Origin: Cynocephalus volans | Taxonomy: Eukaryota; Chordata; Mammalia; Dermoptera; Cynocephalidae | DNA: 64,000 nt | NCBI RefSeq assembly: GCF_027409185.1 | Contig: NC_084462.1 | Coordinates: forward strand, 85,546,179 to 85,610,178 | Reading direction: 5' to 3' | Part shown: one piece after another, positions 36,856 to 48,242 of the stretch | Layout: each line of letters starts with the position of its first letter | How positions within the stretch are numbered: the stretch's first letter is position 1 | The notes under the pieces: generated by a model | The model's database searches: none | Told to the model about the DNA's origin: nothing | The model's input: the letters and a program-made list of their open reading frames with translations, nothing else | Program-made: the position numbers and the translations under genes

Positions 36856-38925
36856 TAACAATAGCTACAGTGCCACCTTCCACACTCCTAATGCTTGTTA
36901 GGAAGCTTTAAATGCCATCCTGGGACTCAGATTAGGACTCAAACTCTCCCCTGAGCACATTGTCTGACCAGCTGCGATAAGGAAAACAGGGAGATCTCAG
37001 TAAATTTGATCTAGTCACATCAGAATCTGCTGTGACAGCATGGATGGACATGATCCCAGACTATAAGCCAAATGGGCAGAGCGGGCAAACCCCACCACAT
37101 GCACACAATCCTGTTTTATTCACCATGAGTCCAGAAAAGCATTGTGACTTCTAGAAGCCTGATTTAGAATTTAAAAAAAAAACAGCCTTGGAAACCTAGA
37201 GATAAAATCAATAGGAAGGTAGATCTTTCAAGAGTTCCTGGGTACAAAAAAAAAAAAAAGAGAGAGAGAGAGAGACAACAGCAGCAGGACATGCTGGAGG
37301 GCTGTCTTCACTGGCTGAAGTATGTACAACTGACCAACAAGGTAAATCAAATCTGCTGCCAATACATTCTTCTGCTGTCCAGATAAAACGGCAGACTAAG
37401 CTGGTGAACTTTCACCCTTCACCCGCGCTCTTCAAGCCAAAGTACAGATTAAAAAAAATCAATAACCCCAATCGATGGGAAAATATTTTTAGTCTCTAAC
37501 TGAACGATATGTTTTGACAAGGCCAAAGAGGAGCACAAAAGAATGGCAAAAGACAAAAGACAGAAAATTAGGAATTTGCTTTATTGGGTGAGGTGGAATC
37601 ACCAATCACTTTCTTTTTCCCTCGCTGACATTCATCTAAATTATCTCACAGCGAAGAAATAAAGTGTAAGGAGATGAATTTATAAAATGGCATGATTCAC
37701 CGCCAAGCACCTTAAAACCTATTATTGCTACCATTTTCCATTGCCATTTCCAAGAAAGCAATCTAGAGAAATACCCACGTTCAGAAGAGTCAGAGGAAAG
37801 CACATTTCTCCAAAGTGGATAGAGAGAAACAATGGAACAACAGAGCCTCCTGCTCCCACCCCAACCTGGAGATCACATTCACTACTAAACATGTCAGAAA
37901 GTGTTTAAAATCCACCCAATTTGGCACCACTTTCTCTTAAAATAACCATTGTTTTTCATAATCCAATACCCTTGAGGTCCTTTCATAACTTGGCAAATTA
38001 AACACTTAATATTACCTTGTCTTCTGGCCCCTTAAGCAGTAATTTATTTTTGTACCTGAGACACAAGCCTGCTATATTTCCAAAAATTATTTCACATTTT
38101 GTCCTACATTGAATAAAAGAGATAAAGAAACATAAGACCCTGAATAAAATAAGAGGAAATTACCCAGCAATTTTGTTTGCTTTTTTTTTTGTACAAGAAA
38201 ATATTGAACATAGAGAATACTCTTACAATCGATTAACATTTTCAATTGTTTATAGCAGTAACAACAATTGGTAAATAGATTTATGAGATGCAAAAATCTA
38301 TATAAATCCAATAGACTGATAGTTGGGATGGTGGCAACCTATTTTACTTATTAATGCATTTCCTTCTCATTTTTCCCCTCTAATATCAATGCCCCATCTG
38401 TTATTTGACAAGCCTATCAAATGACTATCATTTTAAAATTCCTTATTTTTTCCTCTACCAAAAGTTTAAGTACACATTTCTTATTTAAATACATATCCAG
38501 GCTGATGGCTATCTCTGTGTGATGGCAGCCAATTCAGCCCACAAAAAATCAGTCAATTCTGTTAAAAAGATTGCCAAAACATCTGGCATCATATATTTTG
38601 GCAGTCAAAACATCCATTCAACAGCTATAGGATTGACCAACGTTTTACACTGTTAGTAAATTGCTTTGTGGTTAAGATTGACATAAACTCTATAAGGCCA
38701 ATCGCTCTGGCAGGTGAAGCATTTGGACAGTCCAGTTCCCTGAGACTCTTCCATATGGTCACATGACCAACATTGTACATGGGTTCTATTTACTCACGTG
38801 ATAGAAACCTTCATGGACTGTAGCTACTCTCACTTCACAGACTCCCCAGTGCACTTTTATCCACTCCCACTTTTGTATTACAAACAATGTACTTCTCTGT
38901 CTCTGTTAAAAAAAAATCATTTAAT
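36856..38925. other. AT-rich unique sequence, candidate conserved non-coding parts
   Basis: No gene visible. A poly(A)-(GA)n run lies at 37246-37276. The stretches 37380-37760 and 38470-38660 are free of recognisable repeats; the first contains a CCAAT box ('caccaatcac'), an ATCGAT and isolated CpGs. Conservation cannot be tested from one sequence. Confidence 0.4.
37246..37276. repeat. poly(A)-(GA)n run
   Basis: About 14 A residues followed by eight GA units. Confidence 0.9.
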
Positions 38926-38934
38926 ACTTGCCGC

Positions 38935-39125
38935 TTTCCTGAGCATTTACTGTACATGCTTTCCATCTTTACAAACATGATCTCATAGGTAGCATTATCC
39001 CCAAATTACAGAAGGCAAAAAAGCCTTAGGGAGATAATATAATTGCCCAAGGCCACAACAGTCGAAGTGGTGGAGCCAGGGTATAAACTCACTTCTGTCT
39101 AATTCTGATGTCTACACCACTACCT
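38935..39125 (-). repeat. MIR SINE
   Basis: Complement of MIR: 'gagcatttactgtacatgc', 'tgatctcataggtagcattatccccaaattacag', 'attgcccaaggccacaacag', 'tggtggagccagggta', and 'gatgtctacaccactacctc'. Confidence 0.85.
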
Positions 39126-39658
39126 CATTCAGGTGATGCTACCATCATCTAGATGGGATCAAGCTGATCAGATTCACAATCTGTAGTAGTTGGAATGACC
39201 AGATAATCACACTTTATCAAGTCTTTAGTTAGTTCACAAGCCATTCTGCCACATTCAAATCAGCATAAAAGGCACTTTTAGTGTTAAGTCCTTTGTTAAG
39301 ATACATTTATTAAGCATCTTTAATTCTGAGATATTTATGTGGATACAGTTCATTAATAAATTCCTAGAAGTTCCCTGTTAAAGAATACTTGCACGTGCAC
39401 AATGAAAGATCAATGCATTATAAACACATTATATGTACACCCTGCATGTACTTCATAAGCAGGTGAGACGCCGAAACCAAGAGTATAATATTTGTTACCA
39501 TGAAGACTCATTTCCTTAGAATTTTGCAAGATAATTCTTGCAATATTGAATTGCCATATTTCATACATTTTCCAAAAATGGCTGTCAATAAAATGCTATG
39601 CTTCAGGTTGCCCATTGTTCATTTCTCTTTTCAGAAAGTGCCCAGAGGACTTTGGATA
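39126..39658. other. AT-rich unique sequence upstream of retrocopy
   Basis: No gene or classified repeat is visible. Confidence 0.5.
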
Positions 39659-39674
39659 TGTCTTCCCTCTTTTT
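39659..39674. repeat. target-site duplication, left copy
   Basis: tgtcttccctcttttt matches 41440-41455 (tgtcttccttcttttt) with one mismatch in 16. The A-tail (poly-T here) runs directly into it, so the right edge is approximate. Confidence 0.85.
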
Positions 39675-41439
<1,765 letters not shown>

Positions 41440-41455
41440 TGTCTTCCTTCTTTTT
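41440..41455. repeat. target-site duplication, right copy
   Basis: tgtcttccttcttttt, followed by 'aag'. The nick site reads TTTTT/AA on the plus strand, the preferred L1 endonuclease target. Confidence 0.85.
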
Positions 41456-42119
41456 AAGATTCCCTGGAAGTACTTACTATGGTGGTTGATTGTTGAAGCA
41501 CTAGTGATTGAAATGAGTAGGTAATTATGATGTTGAAAGCTTTCAACATCACCCAGAGAAGTGTTATGACTGTTTGAATTAGCTAACAAAACATGTCAAG
41601 TCACTGCCAAAAGACCTGTCACAAAAATCCATTATTTGCAGTCAGGAAATAATAATAATCCATTATTAACAGTGTGAAAATCAGAATGACCCTTTATAAC
41701 TCTGACTAGATAGTCTGTGACTTTATCATTTGCAAGTAAAACTGGGTGTATATGTGAATCCCAAAATGTTTTCAGAATGGGGACACTTGGTAGACTTGGT
41801 GATTCACTGGGCATTACAGTGTCCAAAACATTCTATTTCCAATGGGGGCTGAACTTTTCTTAACAAAATTGATTTAGCTAGTGAAATCTAGCTTTGACTC
41901 TCCACTGGAATCCTAAGTTCTTGAGAGGTAGAAACTGATACAAGAAGTTGATACTCCAAGTCTAGCTTTTAGTTCATGTTCCTTAAACCTATCAATGCTT
42001 CTCACAAGACTAAAATAAAATCCAGAGTACTTTCCACACCCTGGAGGGCCTTAGCAGCTATGTGGCTACTGCCTAGAATACACTGTCCACAGACCATCAT
42101 ATGACCGTCAACTATTCAT
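41456..42119. other. AT-rich unique sequence
   Basis: No gene or classified repeat is recognised. Confidence 0.5.
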
Positions 42120-42342
42120 CATTCAGGTCTCAGCTCAAACGTCATCCCTCCGGAGAGACCCTTCTGCTCCTCCACTCCTCCCTCACTCTTTATTATTTCG
42201 TTTTCTGTTCTATATAGTGCTTATCATTATCAGAAGTTATCCTACTAGACTACAAGTTCCAGAGCCACCATCATATCTCCACTGCCTGAATCACGGCCTG
42301 ACAACATGGAGATGTTCAAGATTTGTTGAATGAATGAATCTC
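42120..42342 (+). repeat. L2 LINE 3' end
   Basis: 'ttcaggtctcagctcaaacgtcatccctccggagagacccttc', 'ctagactacaagttccagagccacc' and the terminal 'gttgaatgaatga' match the L2 3' end. Confidence 0.85.
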
Positions 42343-42539
42343 CATGACAGTGATGGACAATTTGGACTGAGTCAGACTTTGTATTAATCCAATTTGGCAT
42401 TTGGGACGTACCTAGTTCATGCCTCACAAAGTAATAAGATGATTCTTCAAAAATTTTACTACCAGATTCTTCATTCCAGGCTTTTTTAAACCACAGGTAT
42501 GTGGACATGGTCTTAGAAAGACAGATTTTCTCCTGATTT

Positions 42540-43030
42540 GGGTGAGGCAGCTCCATGGCTCCTCTGTGCCTTTGCATGTATTCCCTCTGCCTGGAATGCT
42601 TTCCACCTCTCCATCTGATAACTTCTCAGTTTTCAGATTTGGCTAGGCATCCTCTCCTTGTACAATGCACATGTGAGTGGGATCCAGCCCCTGTTTGCCC
42701 CTACAACTTTATCTCCTGCCAGTCGTCTTTCATATTTCATTCTCTGGTAATGCTGAGATTTTCATCAGACTCTGTCACATGTGTATGTCCTGTATAAGCC
42801 CTACCCTCCACAGGAATTGACTCCTATACCATATTCTTCTATGGAACTCCTATTCATCCTTCAAAACCTCCTCCAGTGTCACTGGCTCTGTGAAGCCTTC
42901 TATGAATGACTTCCAGTCCAGAAAGAATTAATCACTCCTTTCTCTGGGCAACATCTCTACCTTGAACACACTCAATTTTGTACTTTTCATACTCTTTTAT
43001 AATTATTTATTTTCAAGTGTAAGACTCTGT
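42540..43030 (+). repeat. L2 LINE fragments
   Basis: 'ctgtgcctttgcatgtattccctctgcctggaatgctttcc' is an L2 signature. A second L2-like phrase, 'gaactcctattcatccttcaaaacctcctccagtg..tgaagcctt', begins near 42843. There may be two overlapping insertions or a rearranged one. Confidence 0.8.
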
Positions 43031-43043
43031 CTTTCCCTCTAGA

Positions 43044-43275
43044 CCAGTGCTTCTCAACCCAGGTGATTTTGCCCATCAGGAAACATTTGGCAATGTCTAG
43101 AGATATTTTTGGTTGTTACAACTGGGGGAAGGAGAGATAGTGCTACTAACATAGAGTGAATGGAGCACAGGGATGTTGCTAAATATTCTACAATGCACAG
43201 AGCAGTACCCACAACAAAAAATCATATGGCCCAAAATATAATTGGTGTCAAGGCTGAGAAACCTTGCCCTGGACT
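43044..43275 (+). repeat. MER5A-type hAT-Charlie element
   Basis: Near-complete: it starts 'cagtgcttctcaacccaggtgattttgcccatcagg', continues 'catttggcaatgtctagagatatttttggttg', 'ctaaatattctacaatgcacag', and ends 'ggctgagaaaccttgccctg'. The ends form the short inverted repeats of this non-autonomous DNA transposon. Confidence 0.9.
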
Positions 43276-43392
43276 GGCATCTTTCAGAACAGGTTCTTTG
43301 TCTTCCTTGGTTTGTCTCCTCAGCATTCAACAGAGGCCCTGAAAACACTGAACTGAATTATTATCTCTAAGCTATGGTTTTGGGCTTCTGGT

Positions 43393-43400
43393 CAAGATGG
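43393..43400 (+). promoter_or_regulatory. YY1-like motif at element 5' end
   Basis: CAAGATGG lies 11 bases into the element, the same offset as in copy 1. The full-length L1 at 48243 has CAAGATGGCGG six bases in. Known L1 promoters use YY1 here; the role is inferred. Confidence 0.5.
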
Positions 43401-44359
43401 TGGAATAGATGGTCCCCAGTATCACTCTCTTCCAGAAAGCAACCAATTTGCAACTATCAAAAAGCAACAACAGCCAAGCTGGGTCCTCCAGAGCTCAGGG
43501 GAAGAGGAGGAGAGACCTACAGAGTTCATGAAGGTGGAAGAAGTCACGATGAGAGAAAGAAAGGACCATTCCCACCATTTCGAGCCCCAGCTGCTTTAAG
43601 GCTGGGGCTGGTGAGCATACAATGCAAGAGCTGGCAAAAGTCATAGCTGTGCCCTTCCTAAGAAGTTTCTTGGAGGTGGCAGGGGAGAAGAGGGCCTTGG
43701 TGGCCCCCAGGCCAGCAAGACCACTAACAGGGTTCCAATGGACTCACATAGGAGTGAAGGGCCACAGACAACTGAAAAAAGGAACTACTTAGAGGCCGGT
43801 GAGTCACCACAAGGAACAAGCACATGGCGCATCCTATGGGAAGTGTTTGGAGTGCAAGTGATGGGGGGAGACAGGCCCACCTGGGGAACACTGGGGCACA
43901 GCAAGGACAGCTGACCTGCCTTCCAGTCAGCACAGGACCATTCAGTGGAGACTGCTCAGGAATATAGAACTGTAGGGGGTAGAGTTTGCTGAGAAGACTC
44001 TGGCCCAGACCAGAGTTTTCACACAACCTGAGTGGACCAGAACTCATGAGAACTGGAAGTACATACAAGATCAACCATCAAAACATGAGCTACACAAAAA
44101 GCTTTCCCCAGGAAATCGGCAGCAAAGCAACAATTTAGCTCAACCACAGAGCTCAAGTGCTGGTCCCCACAGGAAGTTCCTCCATTTTAGAAGTGAACAA
44201 AAGACAATAAATTATTTCCAGTGCAGAGTTTAAGTGGTGGGAACAGCAAATAATCCAACACAGAACTGAAAGAGAAAACAAAATACCCACAGATCAGAGA
44301 CAAATTTTGATACTAACCAGTAAAGGTCTAACACCACCAAAGAACACCTATAAAACCTA

Positions 44360-44525
44360 GAAGAACCGGAAGCCCCCTGGGCTCCCAAGCCAGGGATGGG
44401 GAGGGCCAAGGGTTTCAGCCACACCTCCTGCCAATATCTGCAACCAGCCCAGCAATAACCATCGAGCCACCACGGGAAGCCCCCTGGTCTCCCATGCCAG
44501 GATGAGGGGGACAATGGGCTTTGAT
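44360..44525 (+). repeat. VNTR domain of composite element copy 2 (contracted)
   Basis: About 1.5 units: 'ggaagccccctgggctcccaagccagg' recurs about 103 bases later as 'ggaagccccctggtctcccatgccagg'. Fewer units than copies 1 and 3, so the array length varies. Confidence 0.8.
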
Positions 44526-44611
44526 CGCACTCCCCCTCTTTCCCCCTTTTCCTACCCTATTTTCCTCCCCCCTTCCCTTCTTCAACTGCTCTGCAACAAC
44601 ATCTTAGAATG

Positions 44612-45195
44612 AGGCATGGAGCCAGGGGAAGCTGAACTCAGCCACAACTAGGCAAGTTGCTGCCACCACCCCATGGGCCCCGCTGGGGTCCTAAGGCATG
44701 GATCCGGGGTAAGCCAAACCCAGCCTCAACCAGATAAAGAGCACACCAAAAACACCATTTTCACATGGGCAACCCTCCATAGCCACCACAACTGCCATGG
44801 CTGTCTCAAGTGCAGCTACTCTGTATAGCAGCAGTCAAAGCCACCATGCAGGTGGCACGCCAGACTCTCAACTGCATTGACACAAGGAGAAGTACCACAG
44901 TAGACCAAAAAAGAAAGAAGAGGTCCTCTCTTTCCACAAAGCACACTCTGTAGTAACAGAAGAAGCATCTGCTTTACGATAATAGGGGAGGACTTGATCA
45001 CACCTGTCTCATTACTGGACAGACCATCTAGACAACAATCCAACAGCTGAACAGTTAATCTATCAGATGGAGAGAACAAATCTATGGTTATTAGAGGGGG
45101 AGGGGAACGGAGAGGGGGCAGGGGAGGGGGAAGGGAAGAGATTGGATGAGGAGCATAACAAATAAGTATGATTTGTGACAAGGAACATGCTAATA
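44612..45195 (+). other. extra 3' module found only in copy 2
   Basis: It is not present in the other two copies. It includes 'ctatggttattagaggggg' followed by G/A-rich sequence and an A-rich end, which loosely resembles an L1-type 3' UTR. It could be the true 3' end of the family, or unrelated sequence added by readthrough. Confidence 0.5.
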
Positions 45196-46600
45196 AAAAA
45201 AATTTTAAGTATAAAAAAATAAAATGTTATGCAGTGTGAACCACTGACCAACTCCCACCTTCAAATAGAGCTGCATTCATGCCCTGCCATTTGGCCTCCT
45301 TCAGCATGGAAGGGTATGATCCTGAGGGTGGCTGGGCCACAGCAAATAGCCAAAGAGACAATATTCTAATACCCATTTGTCAGAAGGTCCTCCTGGAGGC
45401 AAAGTCCACTTCGCTTGAAGGTACATATCGGTACCAACAGTTAGTTACTGAGTTATTATTTTGACTGTGCTTACCCTACATACTCACATCCCCACGTTCT
45501 AGGCAGGATGCCTGATCCTTAGTAATACTGACCTCAGGGACTTTTGTAAAATCTCAAAATGCAGGAATACAATGGCTTTTCCCTTCTATGACAAAATCCT
45601 GAACTCATCAAAGTGATAATGCACTGAACCTTTGTGAGTCACCAAAGGGGACAGAGAGAGAGATTTCCTTCCAGAACCAATGCTGGAAGGGAAGAACAGA
45701 GGCCCTCACCCTGTCGGGGAGTATCCCAGGAAGGTAGCAAGATCTCAGTGTTCTTGAAGGTACACTTATGGAGGAGAAACCACAAAGATGGATACTGCAA
45801 ATGTGACAGCAAATCAAAGAGCCACCTGACATCTTGCCTACTGTGGGTTTCAGTGGCAATAAGGATGGGCTGAATGTAAAAGACCCGGCCCTGTTTTCCA
45901 CATACTACGTAAGCTTTCTGGGGTACTCAGATAGGGAAGGGGCCCAAATAATGATTATGGCTGAATTTCCCAGCAACCCATCAAGATGTATGTTCTGAGC
46001 CTGATTTCATTTGAGTTAACTTACATTAATACTTTCTTCTCATGAGGTGGAGAAGAGAGTCAAAAACAGTTTCAATTTTTTTTCTAGTTCTGGCTATAAA
46101 ATCAGCTCAGAGTGAGCCATCAAGTTTTCTGTATCTCAATATACATGTTCAGTATCATGCAGGGGTTGGAAGCAACTTCTTTCCTCCCTATGGTTCATGT
46201 AGTAATGAAGGCAACTTGATCAAAAATACCTGGGGCAAACCATTTCCAAACTAAACCTCCCATGCTCCCAATCCCATTACTTCTTTATATGCCCTGTATT
46301 ACATGATTCAGGCCAGCAGTTGTGACATACAAATACCAAAGTTTCAGTGGATTAACACTACAGACACTCATTTCTTGATCATGTAACATCCAATGCAGAT
46401 GCAGGTTAGAGAAGACTGGAGCAGGTGGGTTCTGTGCTCTGTGTAATCAATCAGGGATCTAGGATGCCAGTGACTCTGCCATATTCAACATGTAGCTTCC
46501 AAGCAAACTTTGAGCACTGACATCTGATGGGCAGACAGTAGGAAAGAGAGAGTAAAGAAGGCACATACTCTATTCTTAAATATCTCAGCCTGGAAGTGAT
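45196..46600. other. unique sequence with weak repeat trace
   Basis: No gene seen. The 46290-46590 part has phrases ('gtttcagtggattaacactacag', 'tctgatgggcagacagtagg') like old DNA-transposon or LTR repeats, but I cannot classify it. Frames at 45608-45901 and 45634-45873 overlap on opposite strands. Confidence 0.45.
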
Positions 46601-46603
46601 ATA

Positions 46604-46687
46604 GGAGGGTACTTCAAAAAATTTGTGGAAAAATAGAATTAAAAGACAATATGAGTCTTTCTGTGAGCTTTTTAAAGTACTCTAGCA
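46604..46687. mobile_element. mariner-like MITE candidate
   Basis: 84 bp between TA dinucleotides (46602-46603 and 46688-46689). The left end 'ggagggtacttcaaaaaatttgtgg' and the complement of the right end 'gctagagtactttaaaaagctcac' form imperfect inverted repeats. Size and TA flanks fit a small Tc1/mariner derivative similar in scale to MADE1, but the sequence is not MADE1. Confidence 0.6.
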
Positions 46688-46955
46688 TATGTCCCTTATA
46701 CTCACATTCTGTAGGAGAAAACTAGTCATATGGCCCCATCTAGATGTGGGGGAGAGGGACTAGGATATGCAGTCTTCAATTTTCCAGCCACTTCCCAGGA
46801 ATAACTTTATATTATGAAAGGGGAGCCAAGGAGCAAGAAGTTTTGATGGATAGCTAACCATCTCTGCCATACACTCTAAAGTATGATCTACTAACTTGAC
46901 AGTTTTGATTCTTCCTAACATTCTCCAAATAAACCATCTCCCCCAACACATTTTC
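46688..46955. other. unique sequence
   Basis: Nothing recognisable. Confidence 0.45.
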
Positions 46956-46959
46956 CCAC

Positions 46960-47310
46960 TCCCATGTCTTTGATTTTACTGCTCCATCTGTGTAGAATAC
47001 TCTTTCCTCCCTGCACTTGTCAGTACAAGTCCTTCAAGCTGAGCTCAATTCTCATCTTCTGCATGAAGTTTTTCTGATACATTCTGTAGGAAGATATCTC
47101 TCCCCCCAACCCTCATGTCCCTTTGTACCCTCCATTATGGTGCTGGTGGTTTACTTGGTATTTTGTATCTATTAATCCAAGTCAACCCCATTACTAGATA
47201 GCAAGCTCTTGGAGAGTAGGGCCCATGTCTTCTTCACCAGTGTGTCCTTTGCAGTATCCAGTATTATGCCTGGCATGTAGTAGGTGCTAAATATATGACA
47301 GTTAATGGGT
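46960..47310 (+). repeat. L2 LINE 3' end
   Basis: 'tctgtgtagaatactctttcctcc', 'gtccttcaagctgagctcaattctca', 'tactagatagcaagctcttggagagtagggcccatgtc' and 'atgcctggcatgtagtaggtgctaaatata' follow L2. Confidence 0.85.
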
Positions 47311-47854
47311 GCAAAGCCACATTTACGTCGCACTTACTTGAGGGCAGATTCCTGCCTGTGAAGAAGTGAAGAAAACAACTGTCCCTTTACCGTTCAAAAA
47401 AAAATCTCTAAATTTCATCTTACCTATTTCTACTTTTTCCACTCAAAGCAGCAGGTGCTTCCTGCCACGCTATTTAATGCTGCTGTTTATAAGGCATAAT
47501 AAGAGCATTCCAAGTGACTGGGATTCTATTTTACTCTAACACTCATGCTTAGGTAGCTAAAGGACAGCCTCAAGACAACCAACCAGTCAGAACCAGGGAC
47601 AGCAGCATACACAAGAAGAATGGATGAGCCACCCTCCAGAGCACAGCTCCCAGGACATTTGGCCAAAAACAAAAAATCTGTTTTATTTGCTCAGAAAGTC
47701 ATTTGTGAAGCCCTGCTTGGCTATATTTTTAACATTTGAAGAAATGATCTAAATCAACAGAAAATGTGATAAATAATTGTGGAACATCCCCATGATAGAA
47801 TACTCTGCTGTCATTAAAAAGATGATGTATTTACACTTGTACTTCTTTTTCAAG
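47311..47854. other. unique sequence
   Basis: No gene. A short phrase at about 47790-47830 looks like an L1 3'-end remnant but is too short to assign. Confidence 0.4.
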
Positions 47855-48224
47855 GAAAATGAAGAGCAAATAAACCCAAAGTTTGCAGAAGGAAGGAAAT
47901 AATAAAGATTAGATCAGAAATAAATAAAATAAAGAATAGAAAAACAGTTTAAAACCAACAAAACTAAAGAGTTGGTTTTTGGAAGCAACCAACAAAACTG
48001 ACAAATCCTTAGCTAAACCATCTAGAAAAAAGAGAGAAGACTCTAGAAATCAGAAATGAAAGAGACTATATAACTGGTGCTACAGAAATATGAAGACTTA
48101 TTATTAAGAGACTGCTATGAACAGTTATACAACAACAAATTGAATAACCTACAAGAAATGGATAAATTTATAGAAACTTACAACCTACCAAGAATGAATT
48201 ATGAAGAACTAAAAAAAAAAAAAA

Positions 48225-48242
48225 AAAAAAAAAAAACAACTG
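48225..48242. repeat. target-site duplication of full-length L1, left copy
   Basis: aaaaaaaaaaaacaactg, repeated at 54993-55010. The left copy sits in a longer A-run (48211-48236), so the true left edge is ambiguous, but the 'caactg' end fixes the insertion point. Confidence 0.85.

Larger units (their letters stand above)
43383..45195 (+). mobile_element. composite VNTR retroelement, copy 2 (longest)
   Basis: About 1.8 kb on the plus strand. The start aligns with the start of copy 1: CAAGATGG at 43393-43400, then 'tccccag' and 'gagctcagggg'. The approximately 980-bp 5' module (43383-44360) is homologous throughout to 14604-13637. Only about 1.5 VNTR units follow (44360-44525), then a C/T-rich tract (44530-44600) and 'caactgctctgcaacaacatcttagaatg' (44583-44611). 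Unlike copies 1 and 3, it does not end there. It continues about 570 bp to a G-rich stretch (45097-45140), 'aataagtatgatttgtgac' and a short A-rich tail. I could not find a target-site duplication, so both ends are less certain. No coding frame spans it. Confidence 0.78.

Noticed and set aside
43383..45195. target-site duplication for composite copy 2
   Set aside because: I compared the 30 bases before 43383 with the sequence after the A-rich end (45185-45240) and found no convincing repeat; the 3' boundary may be wrong or the flank deleted.
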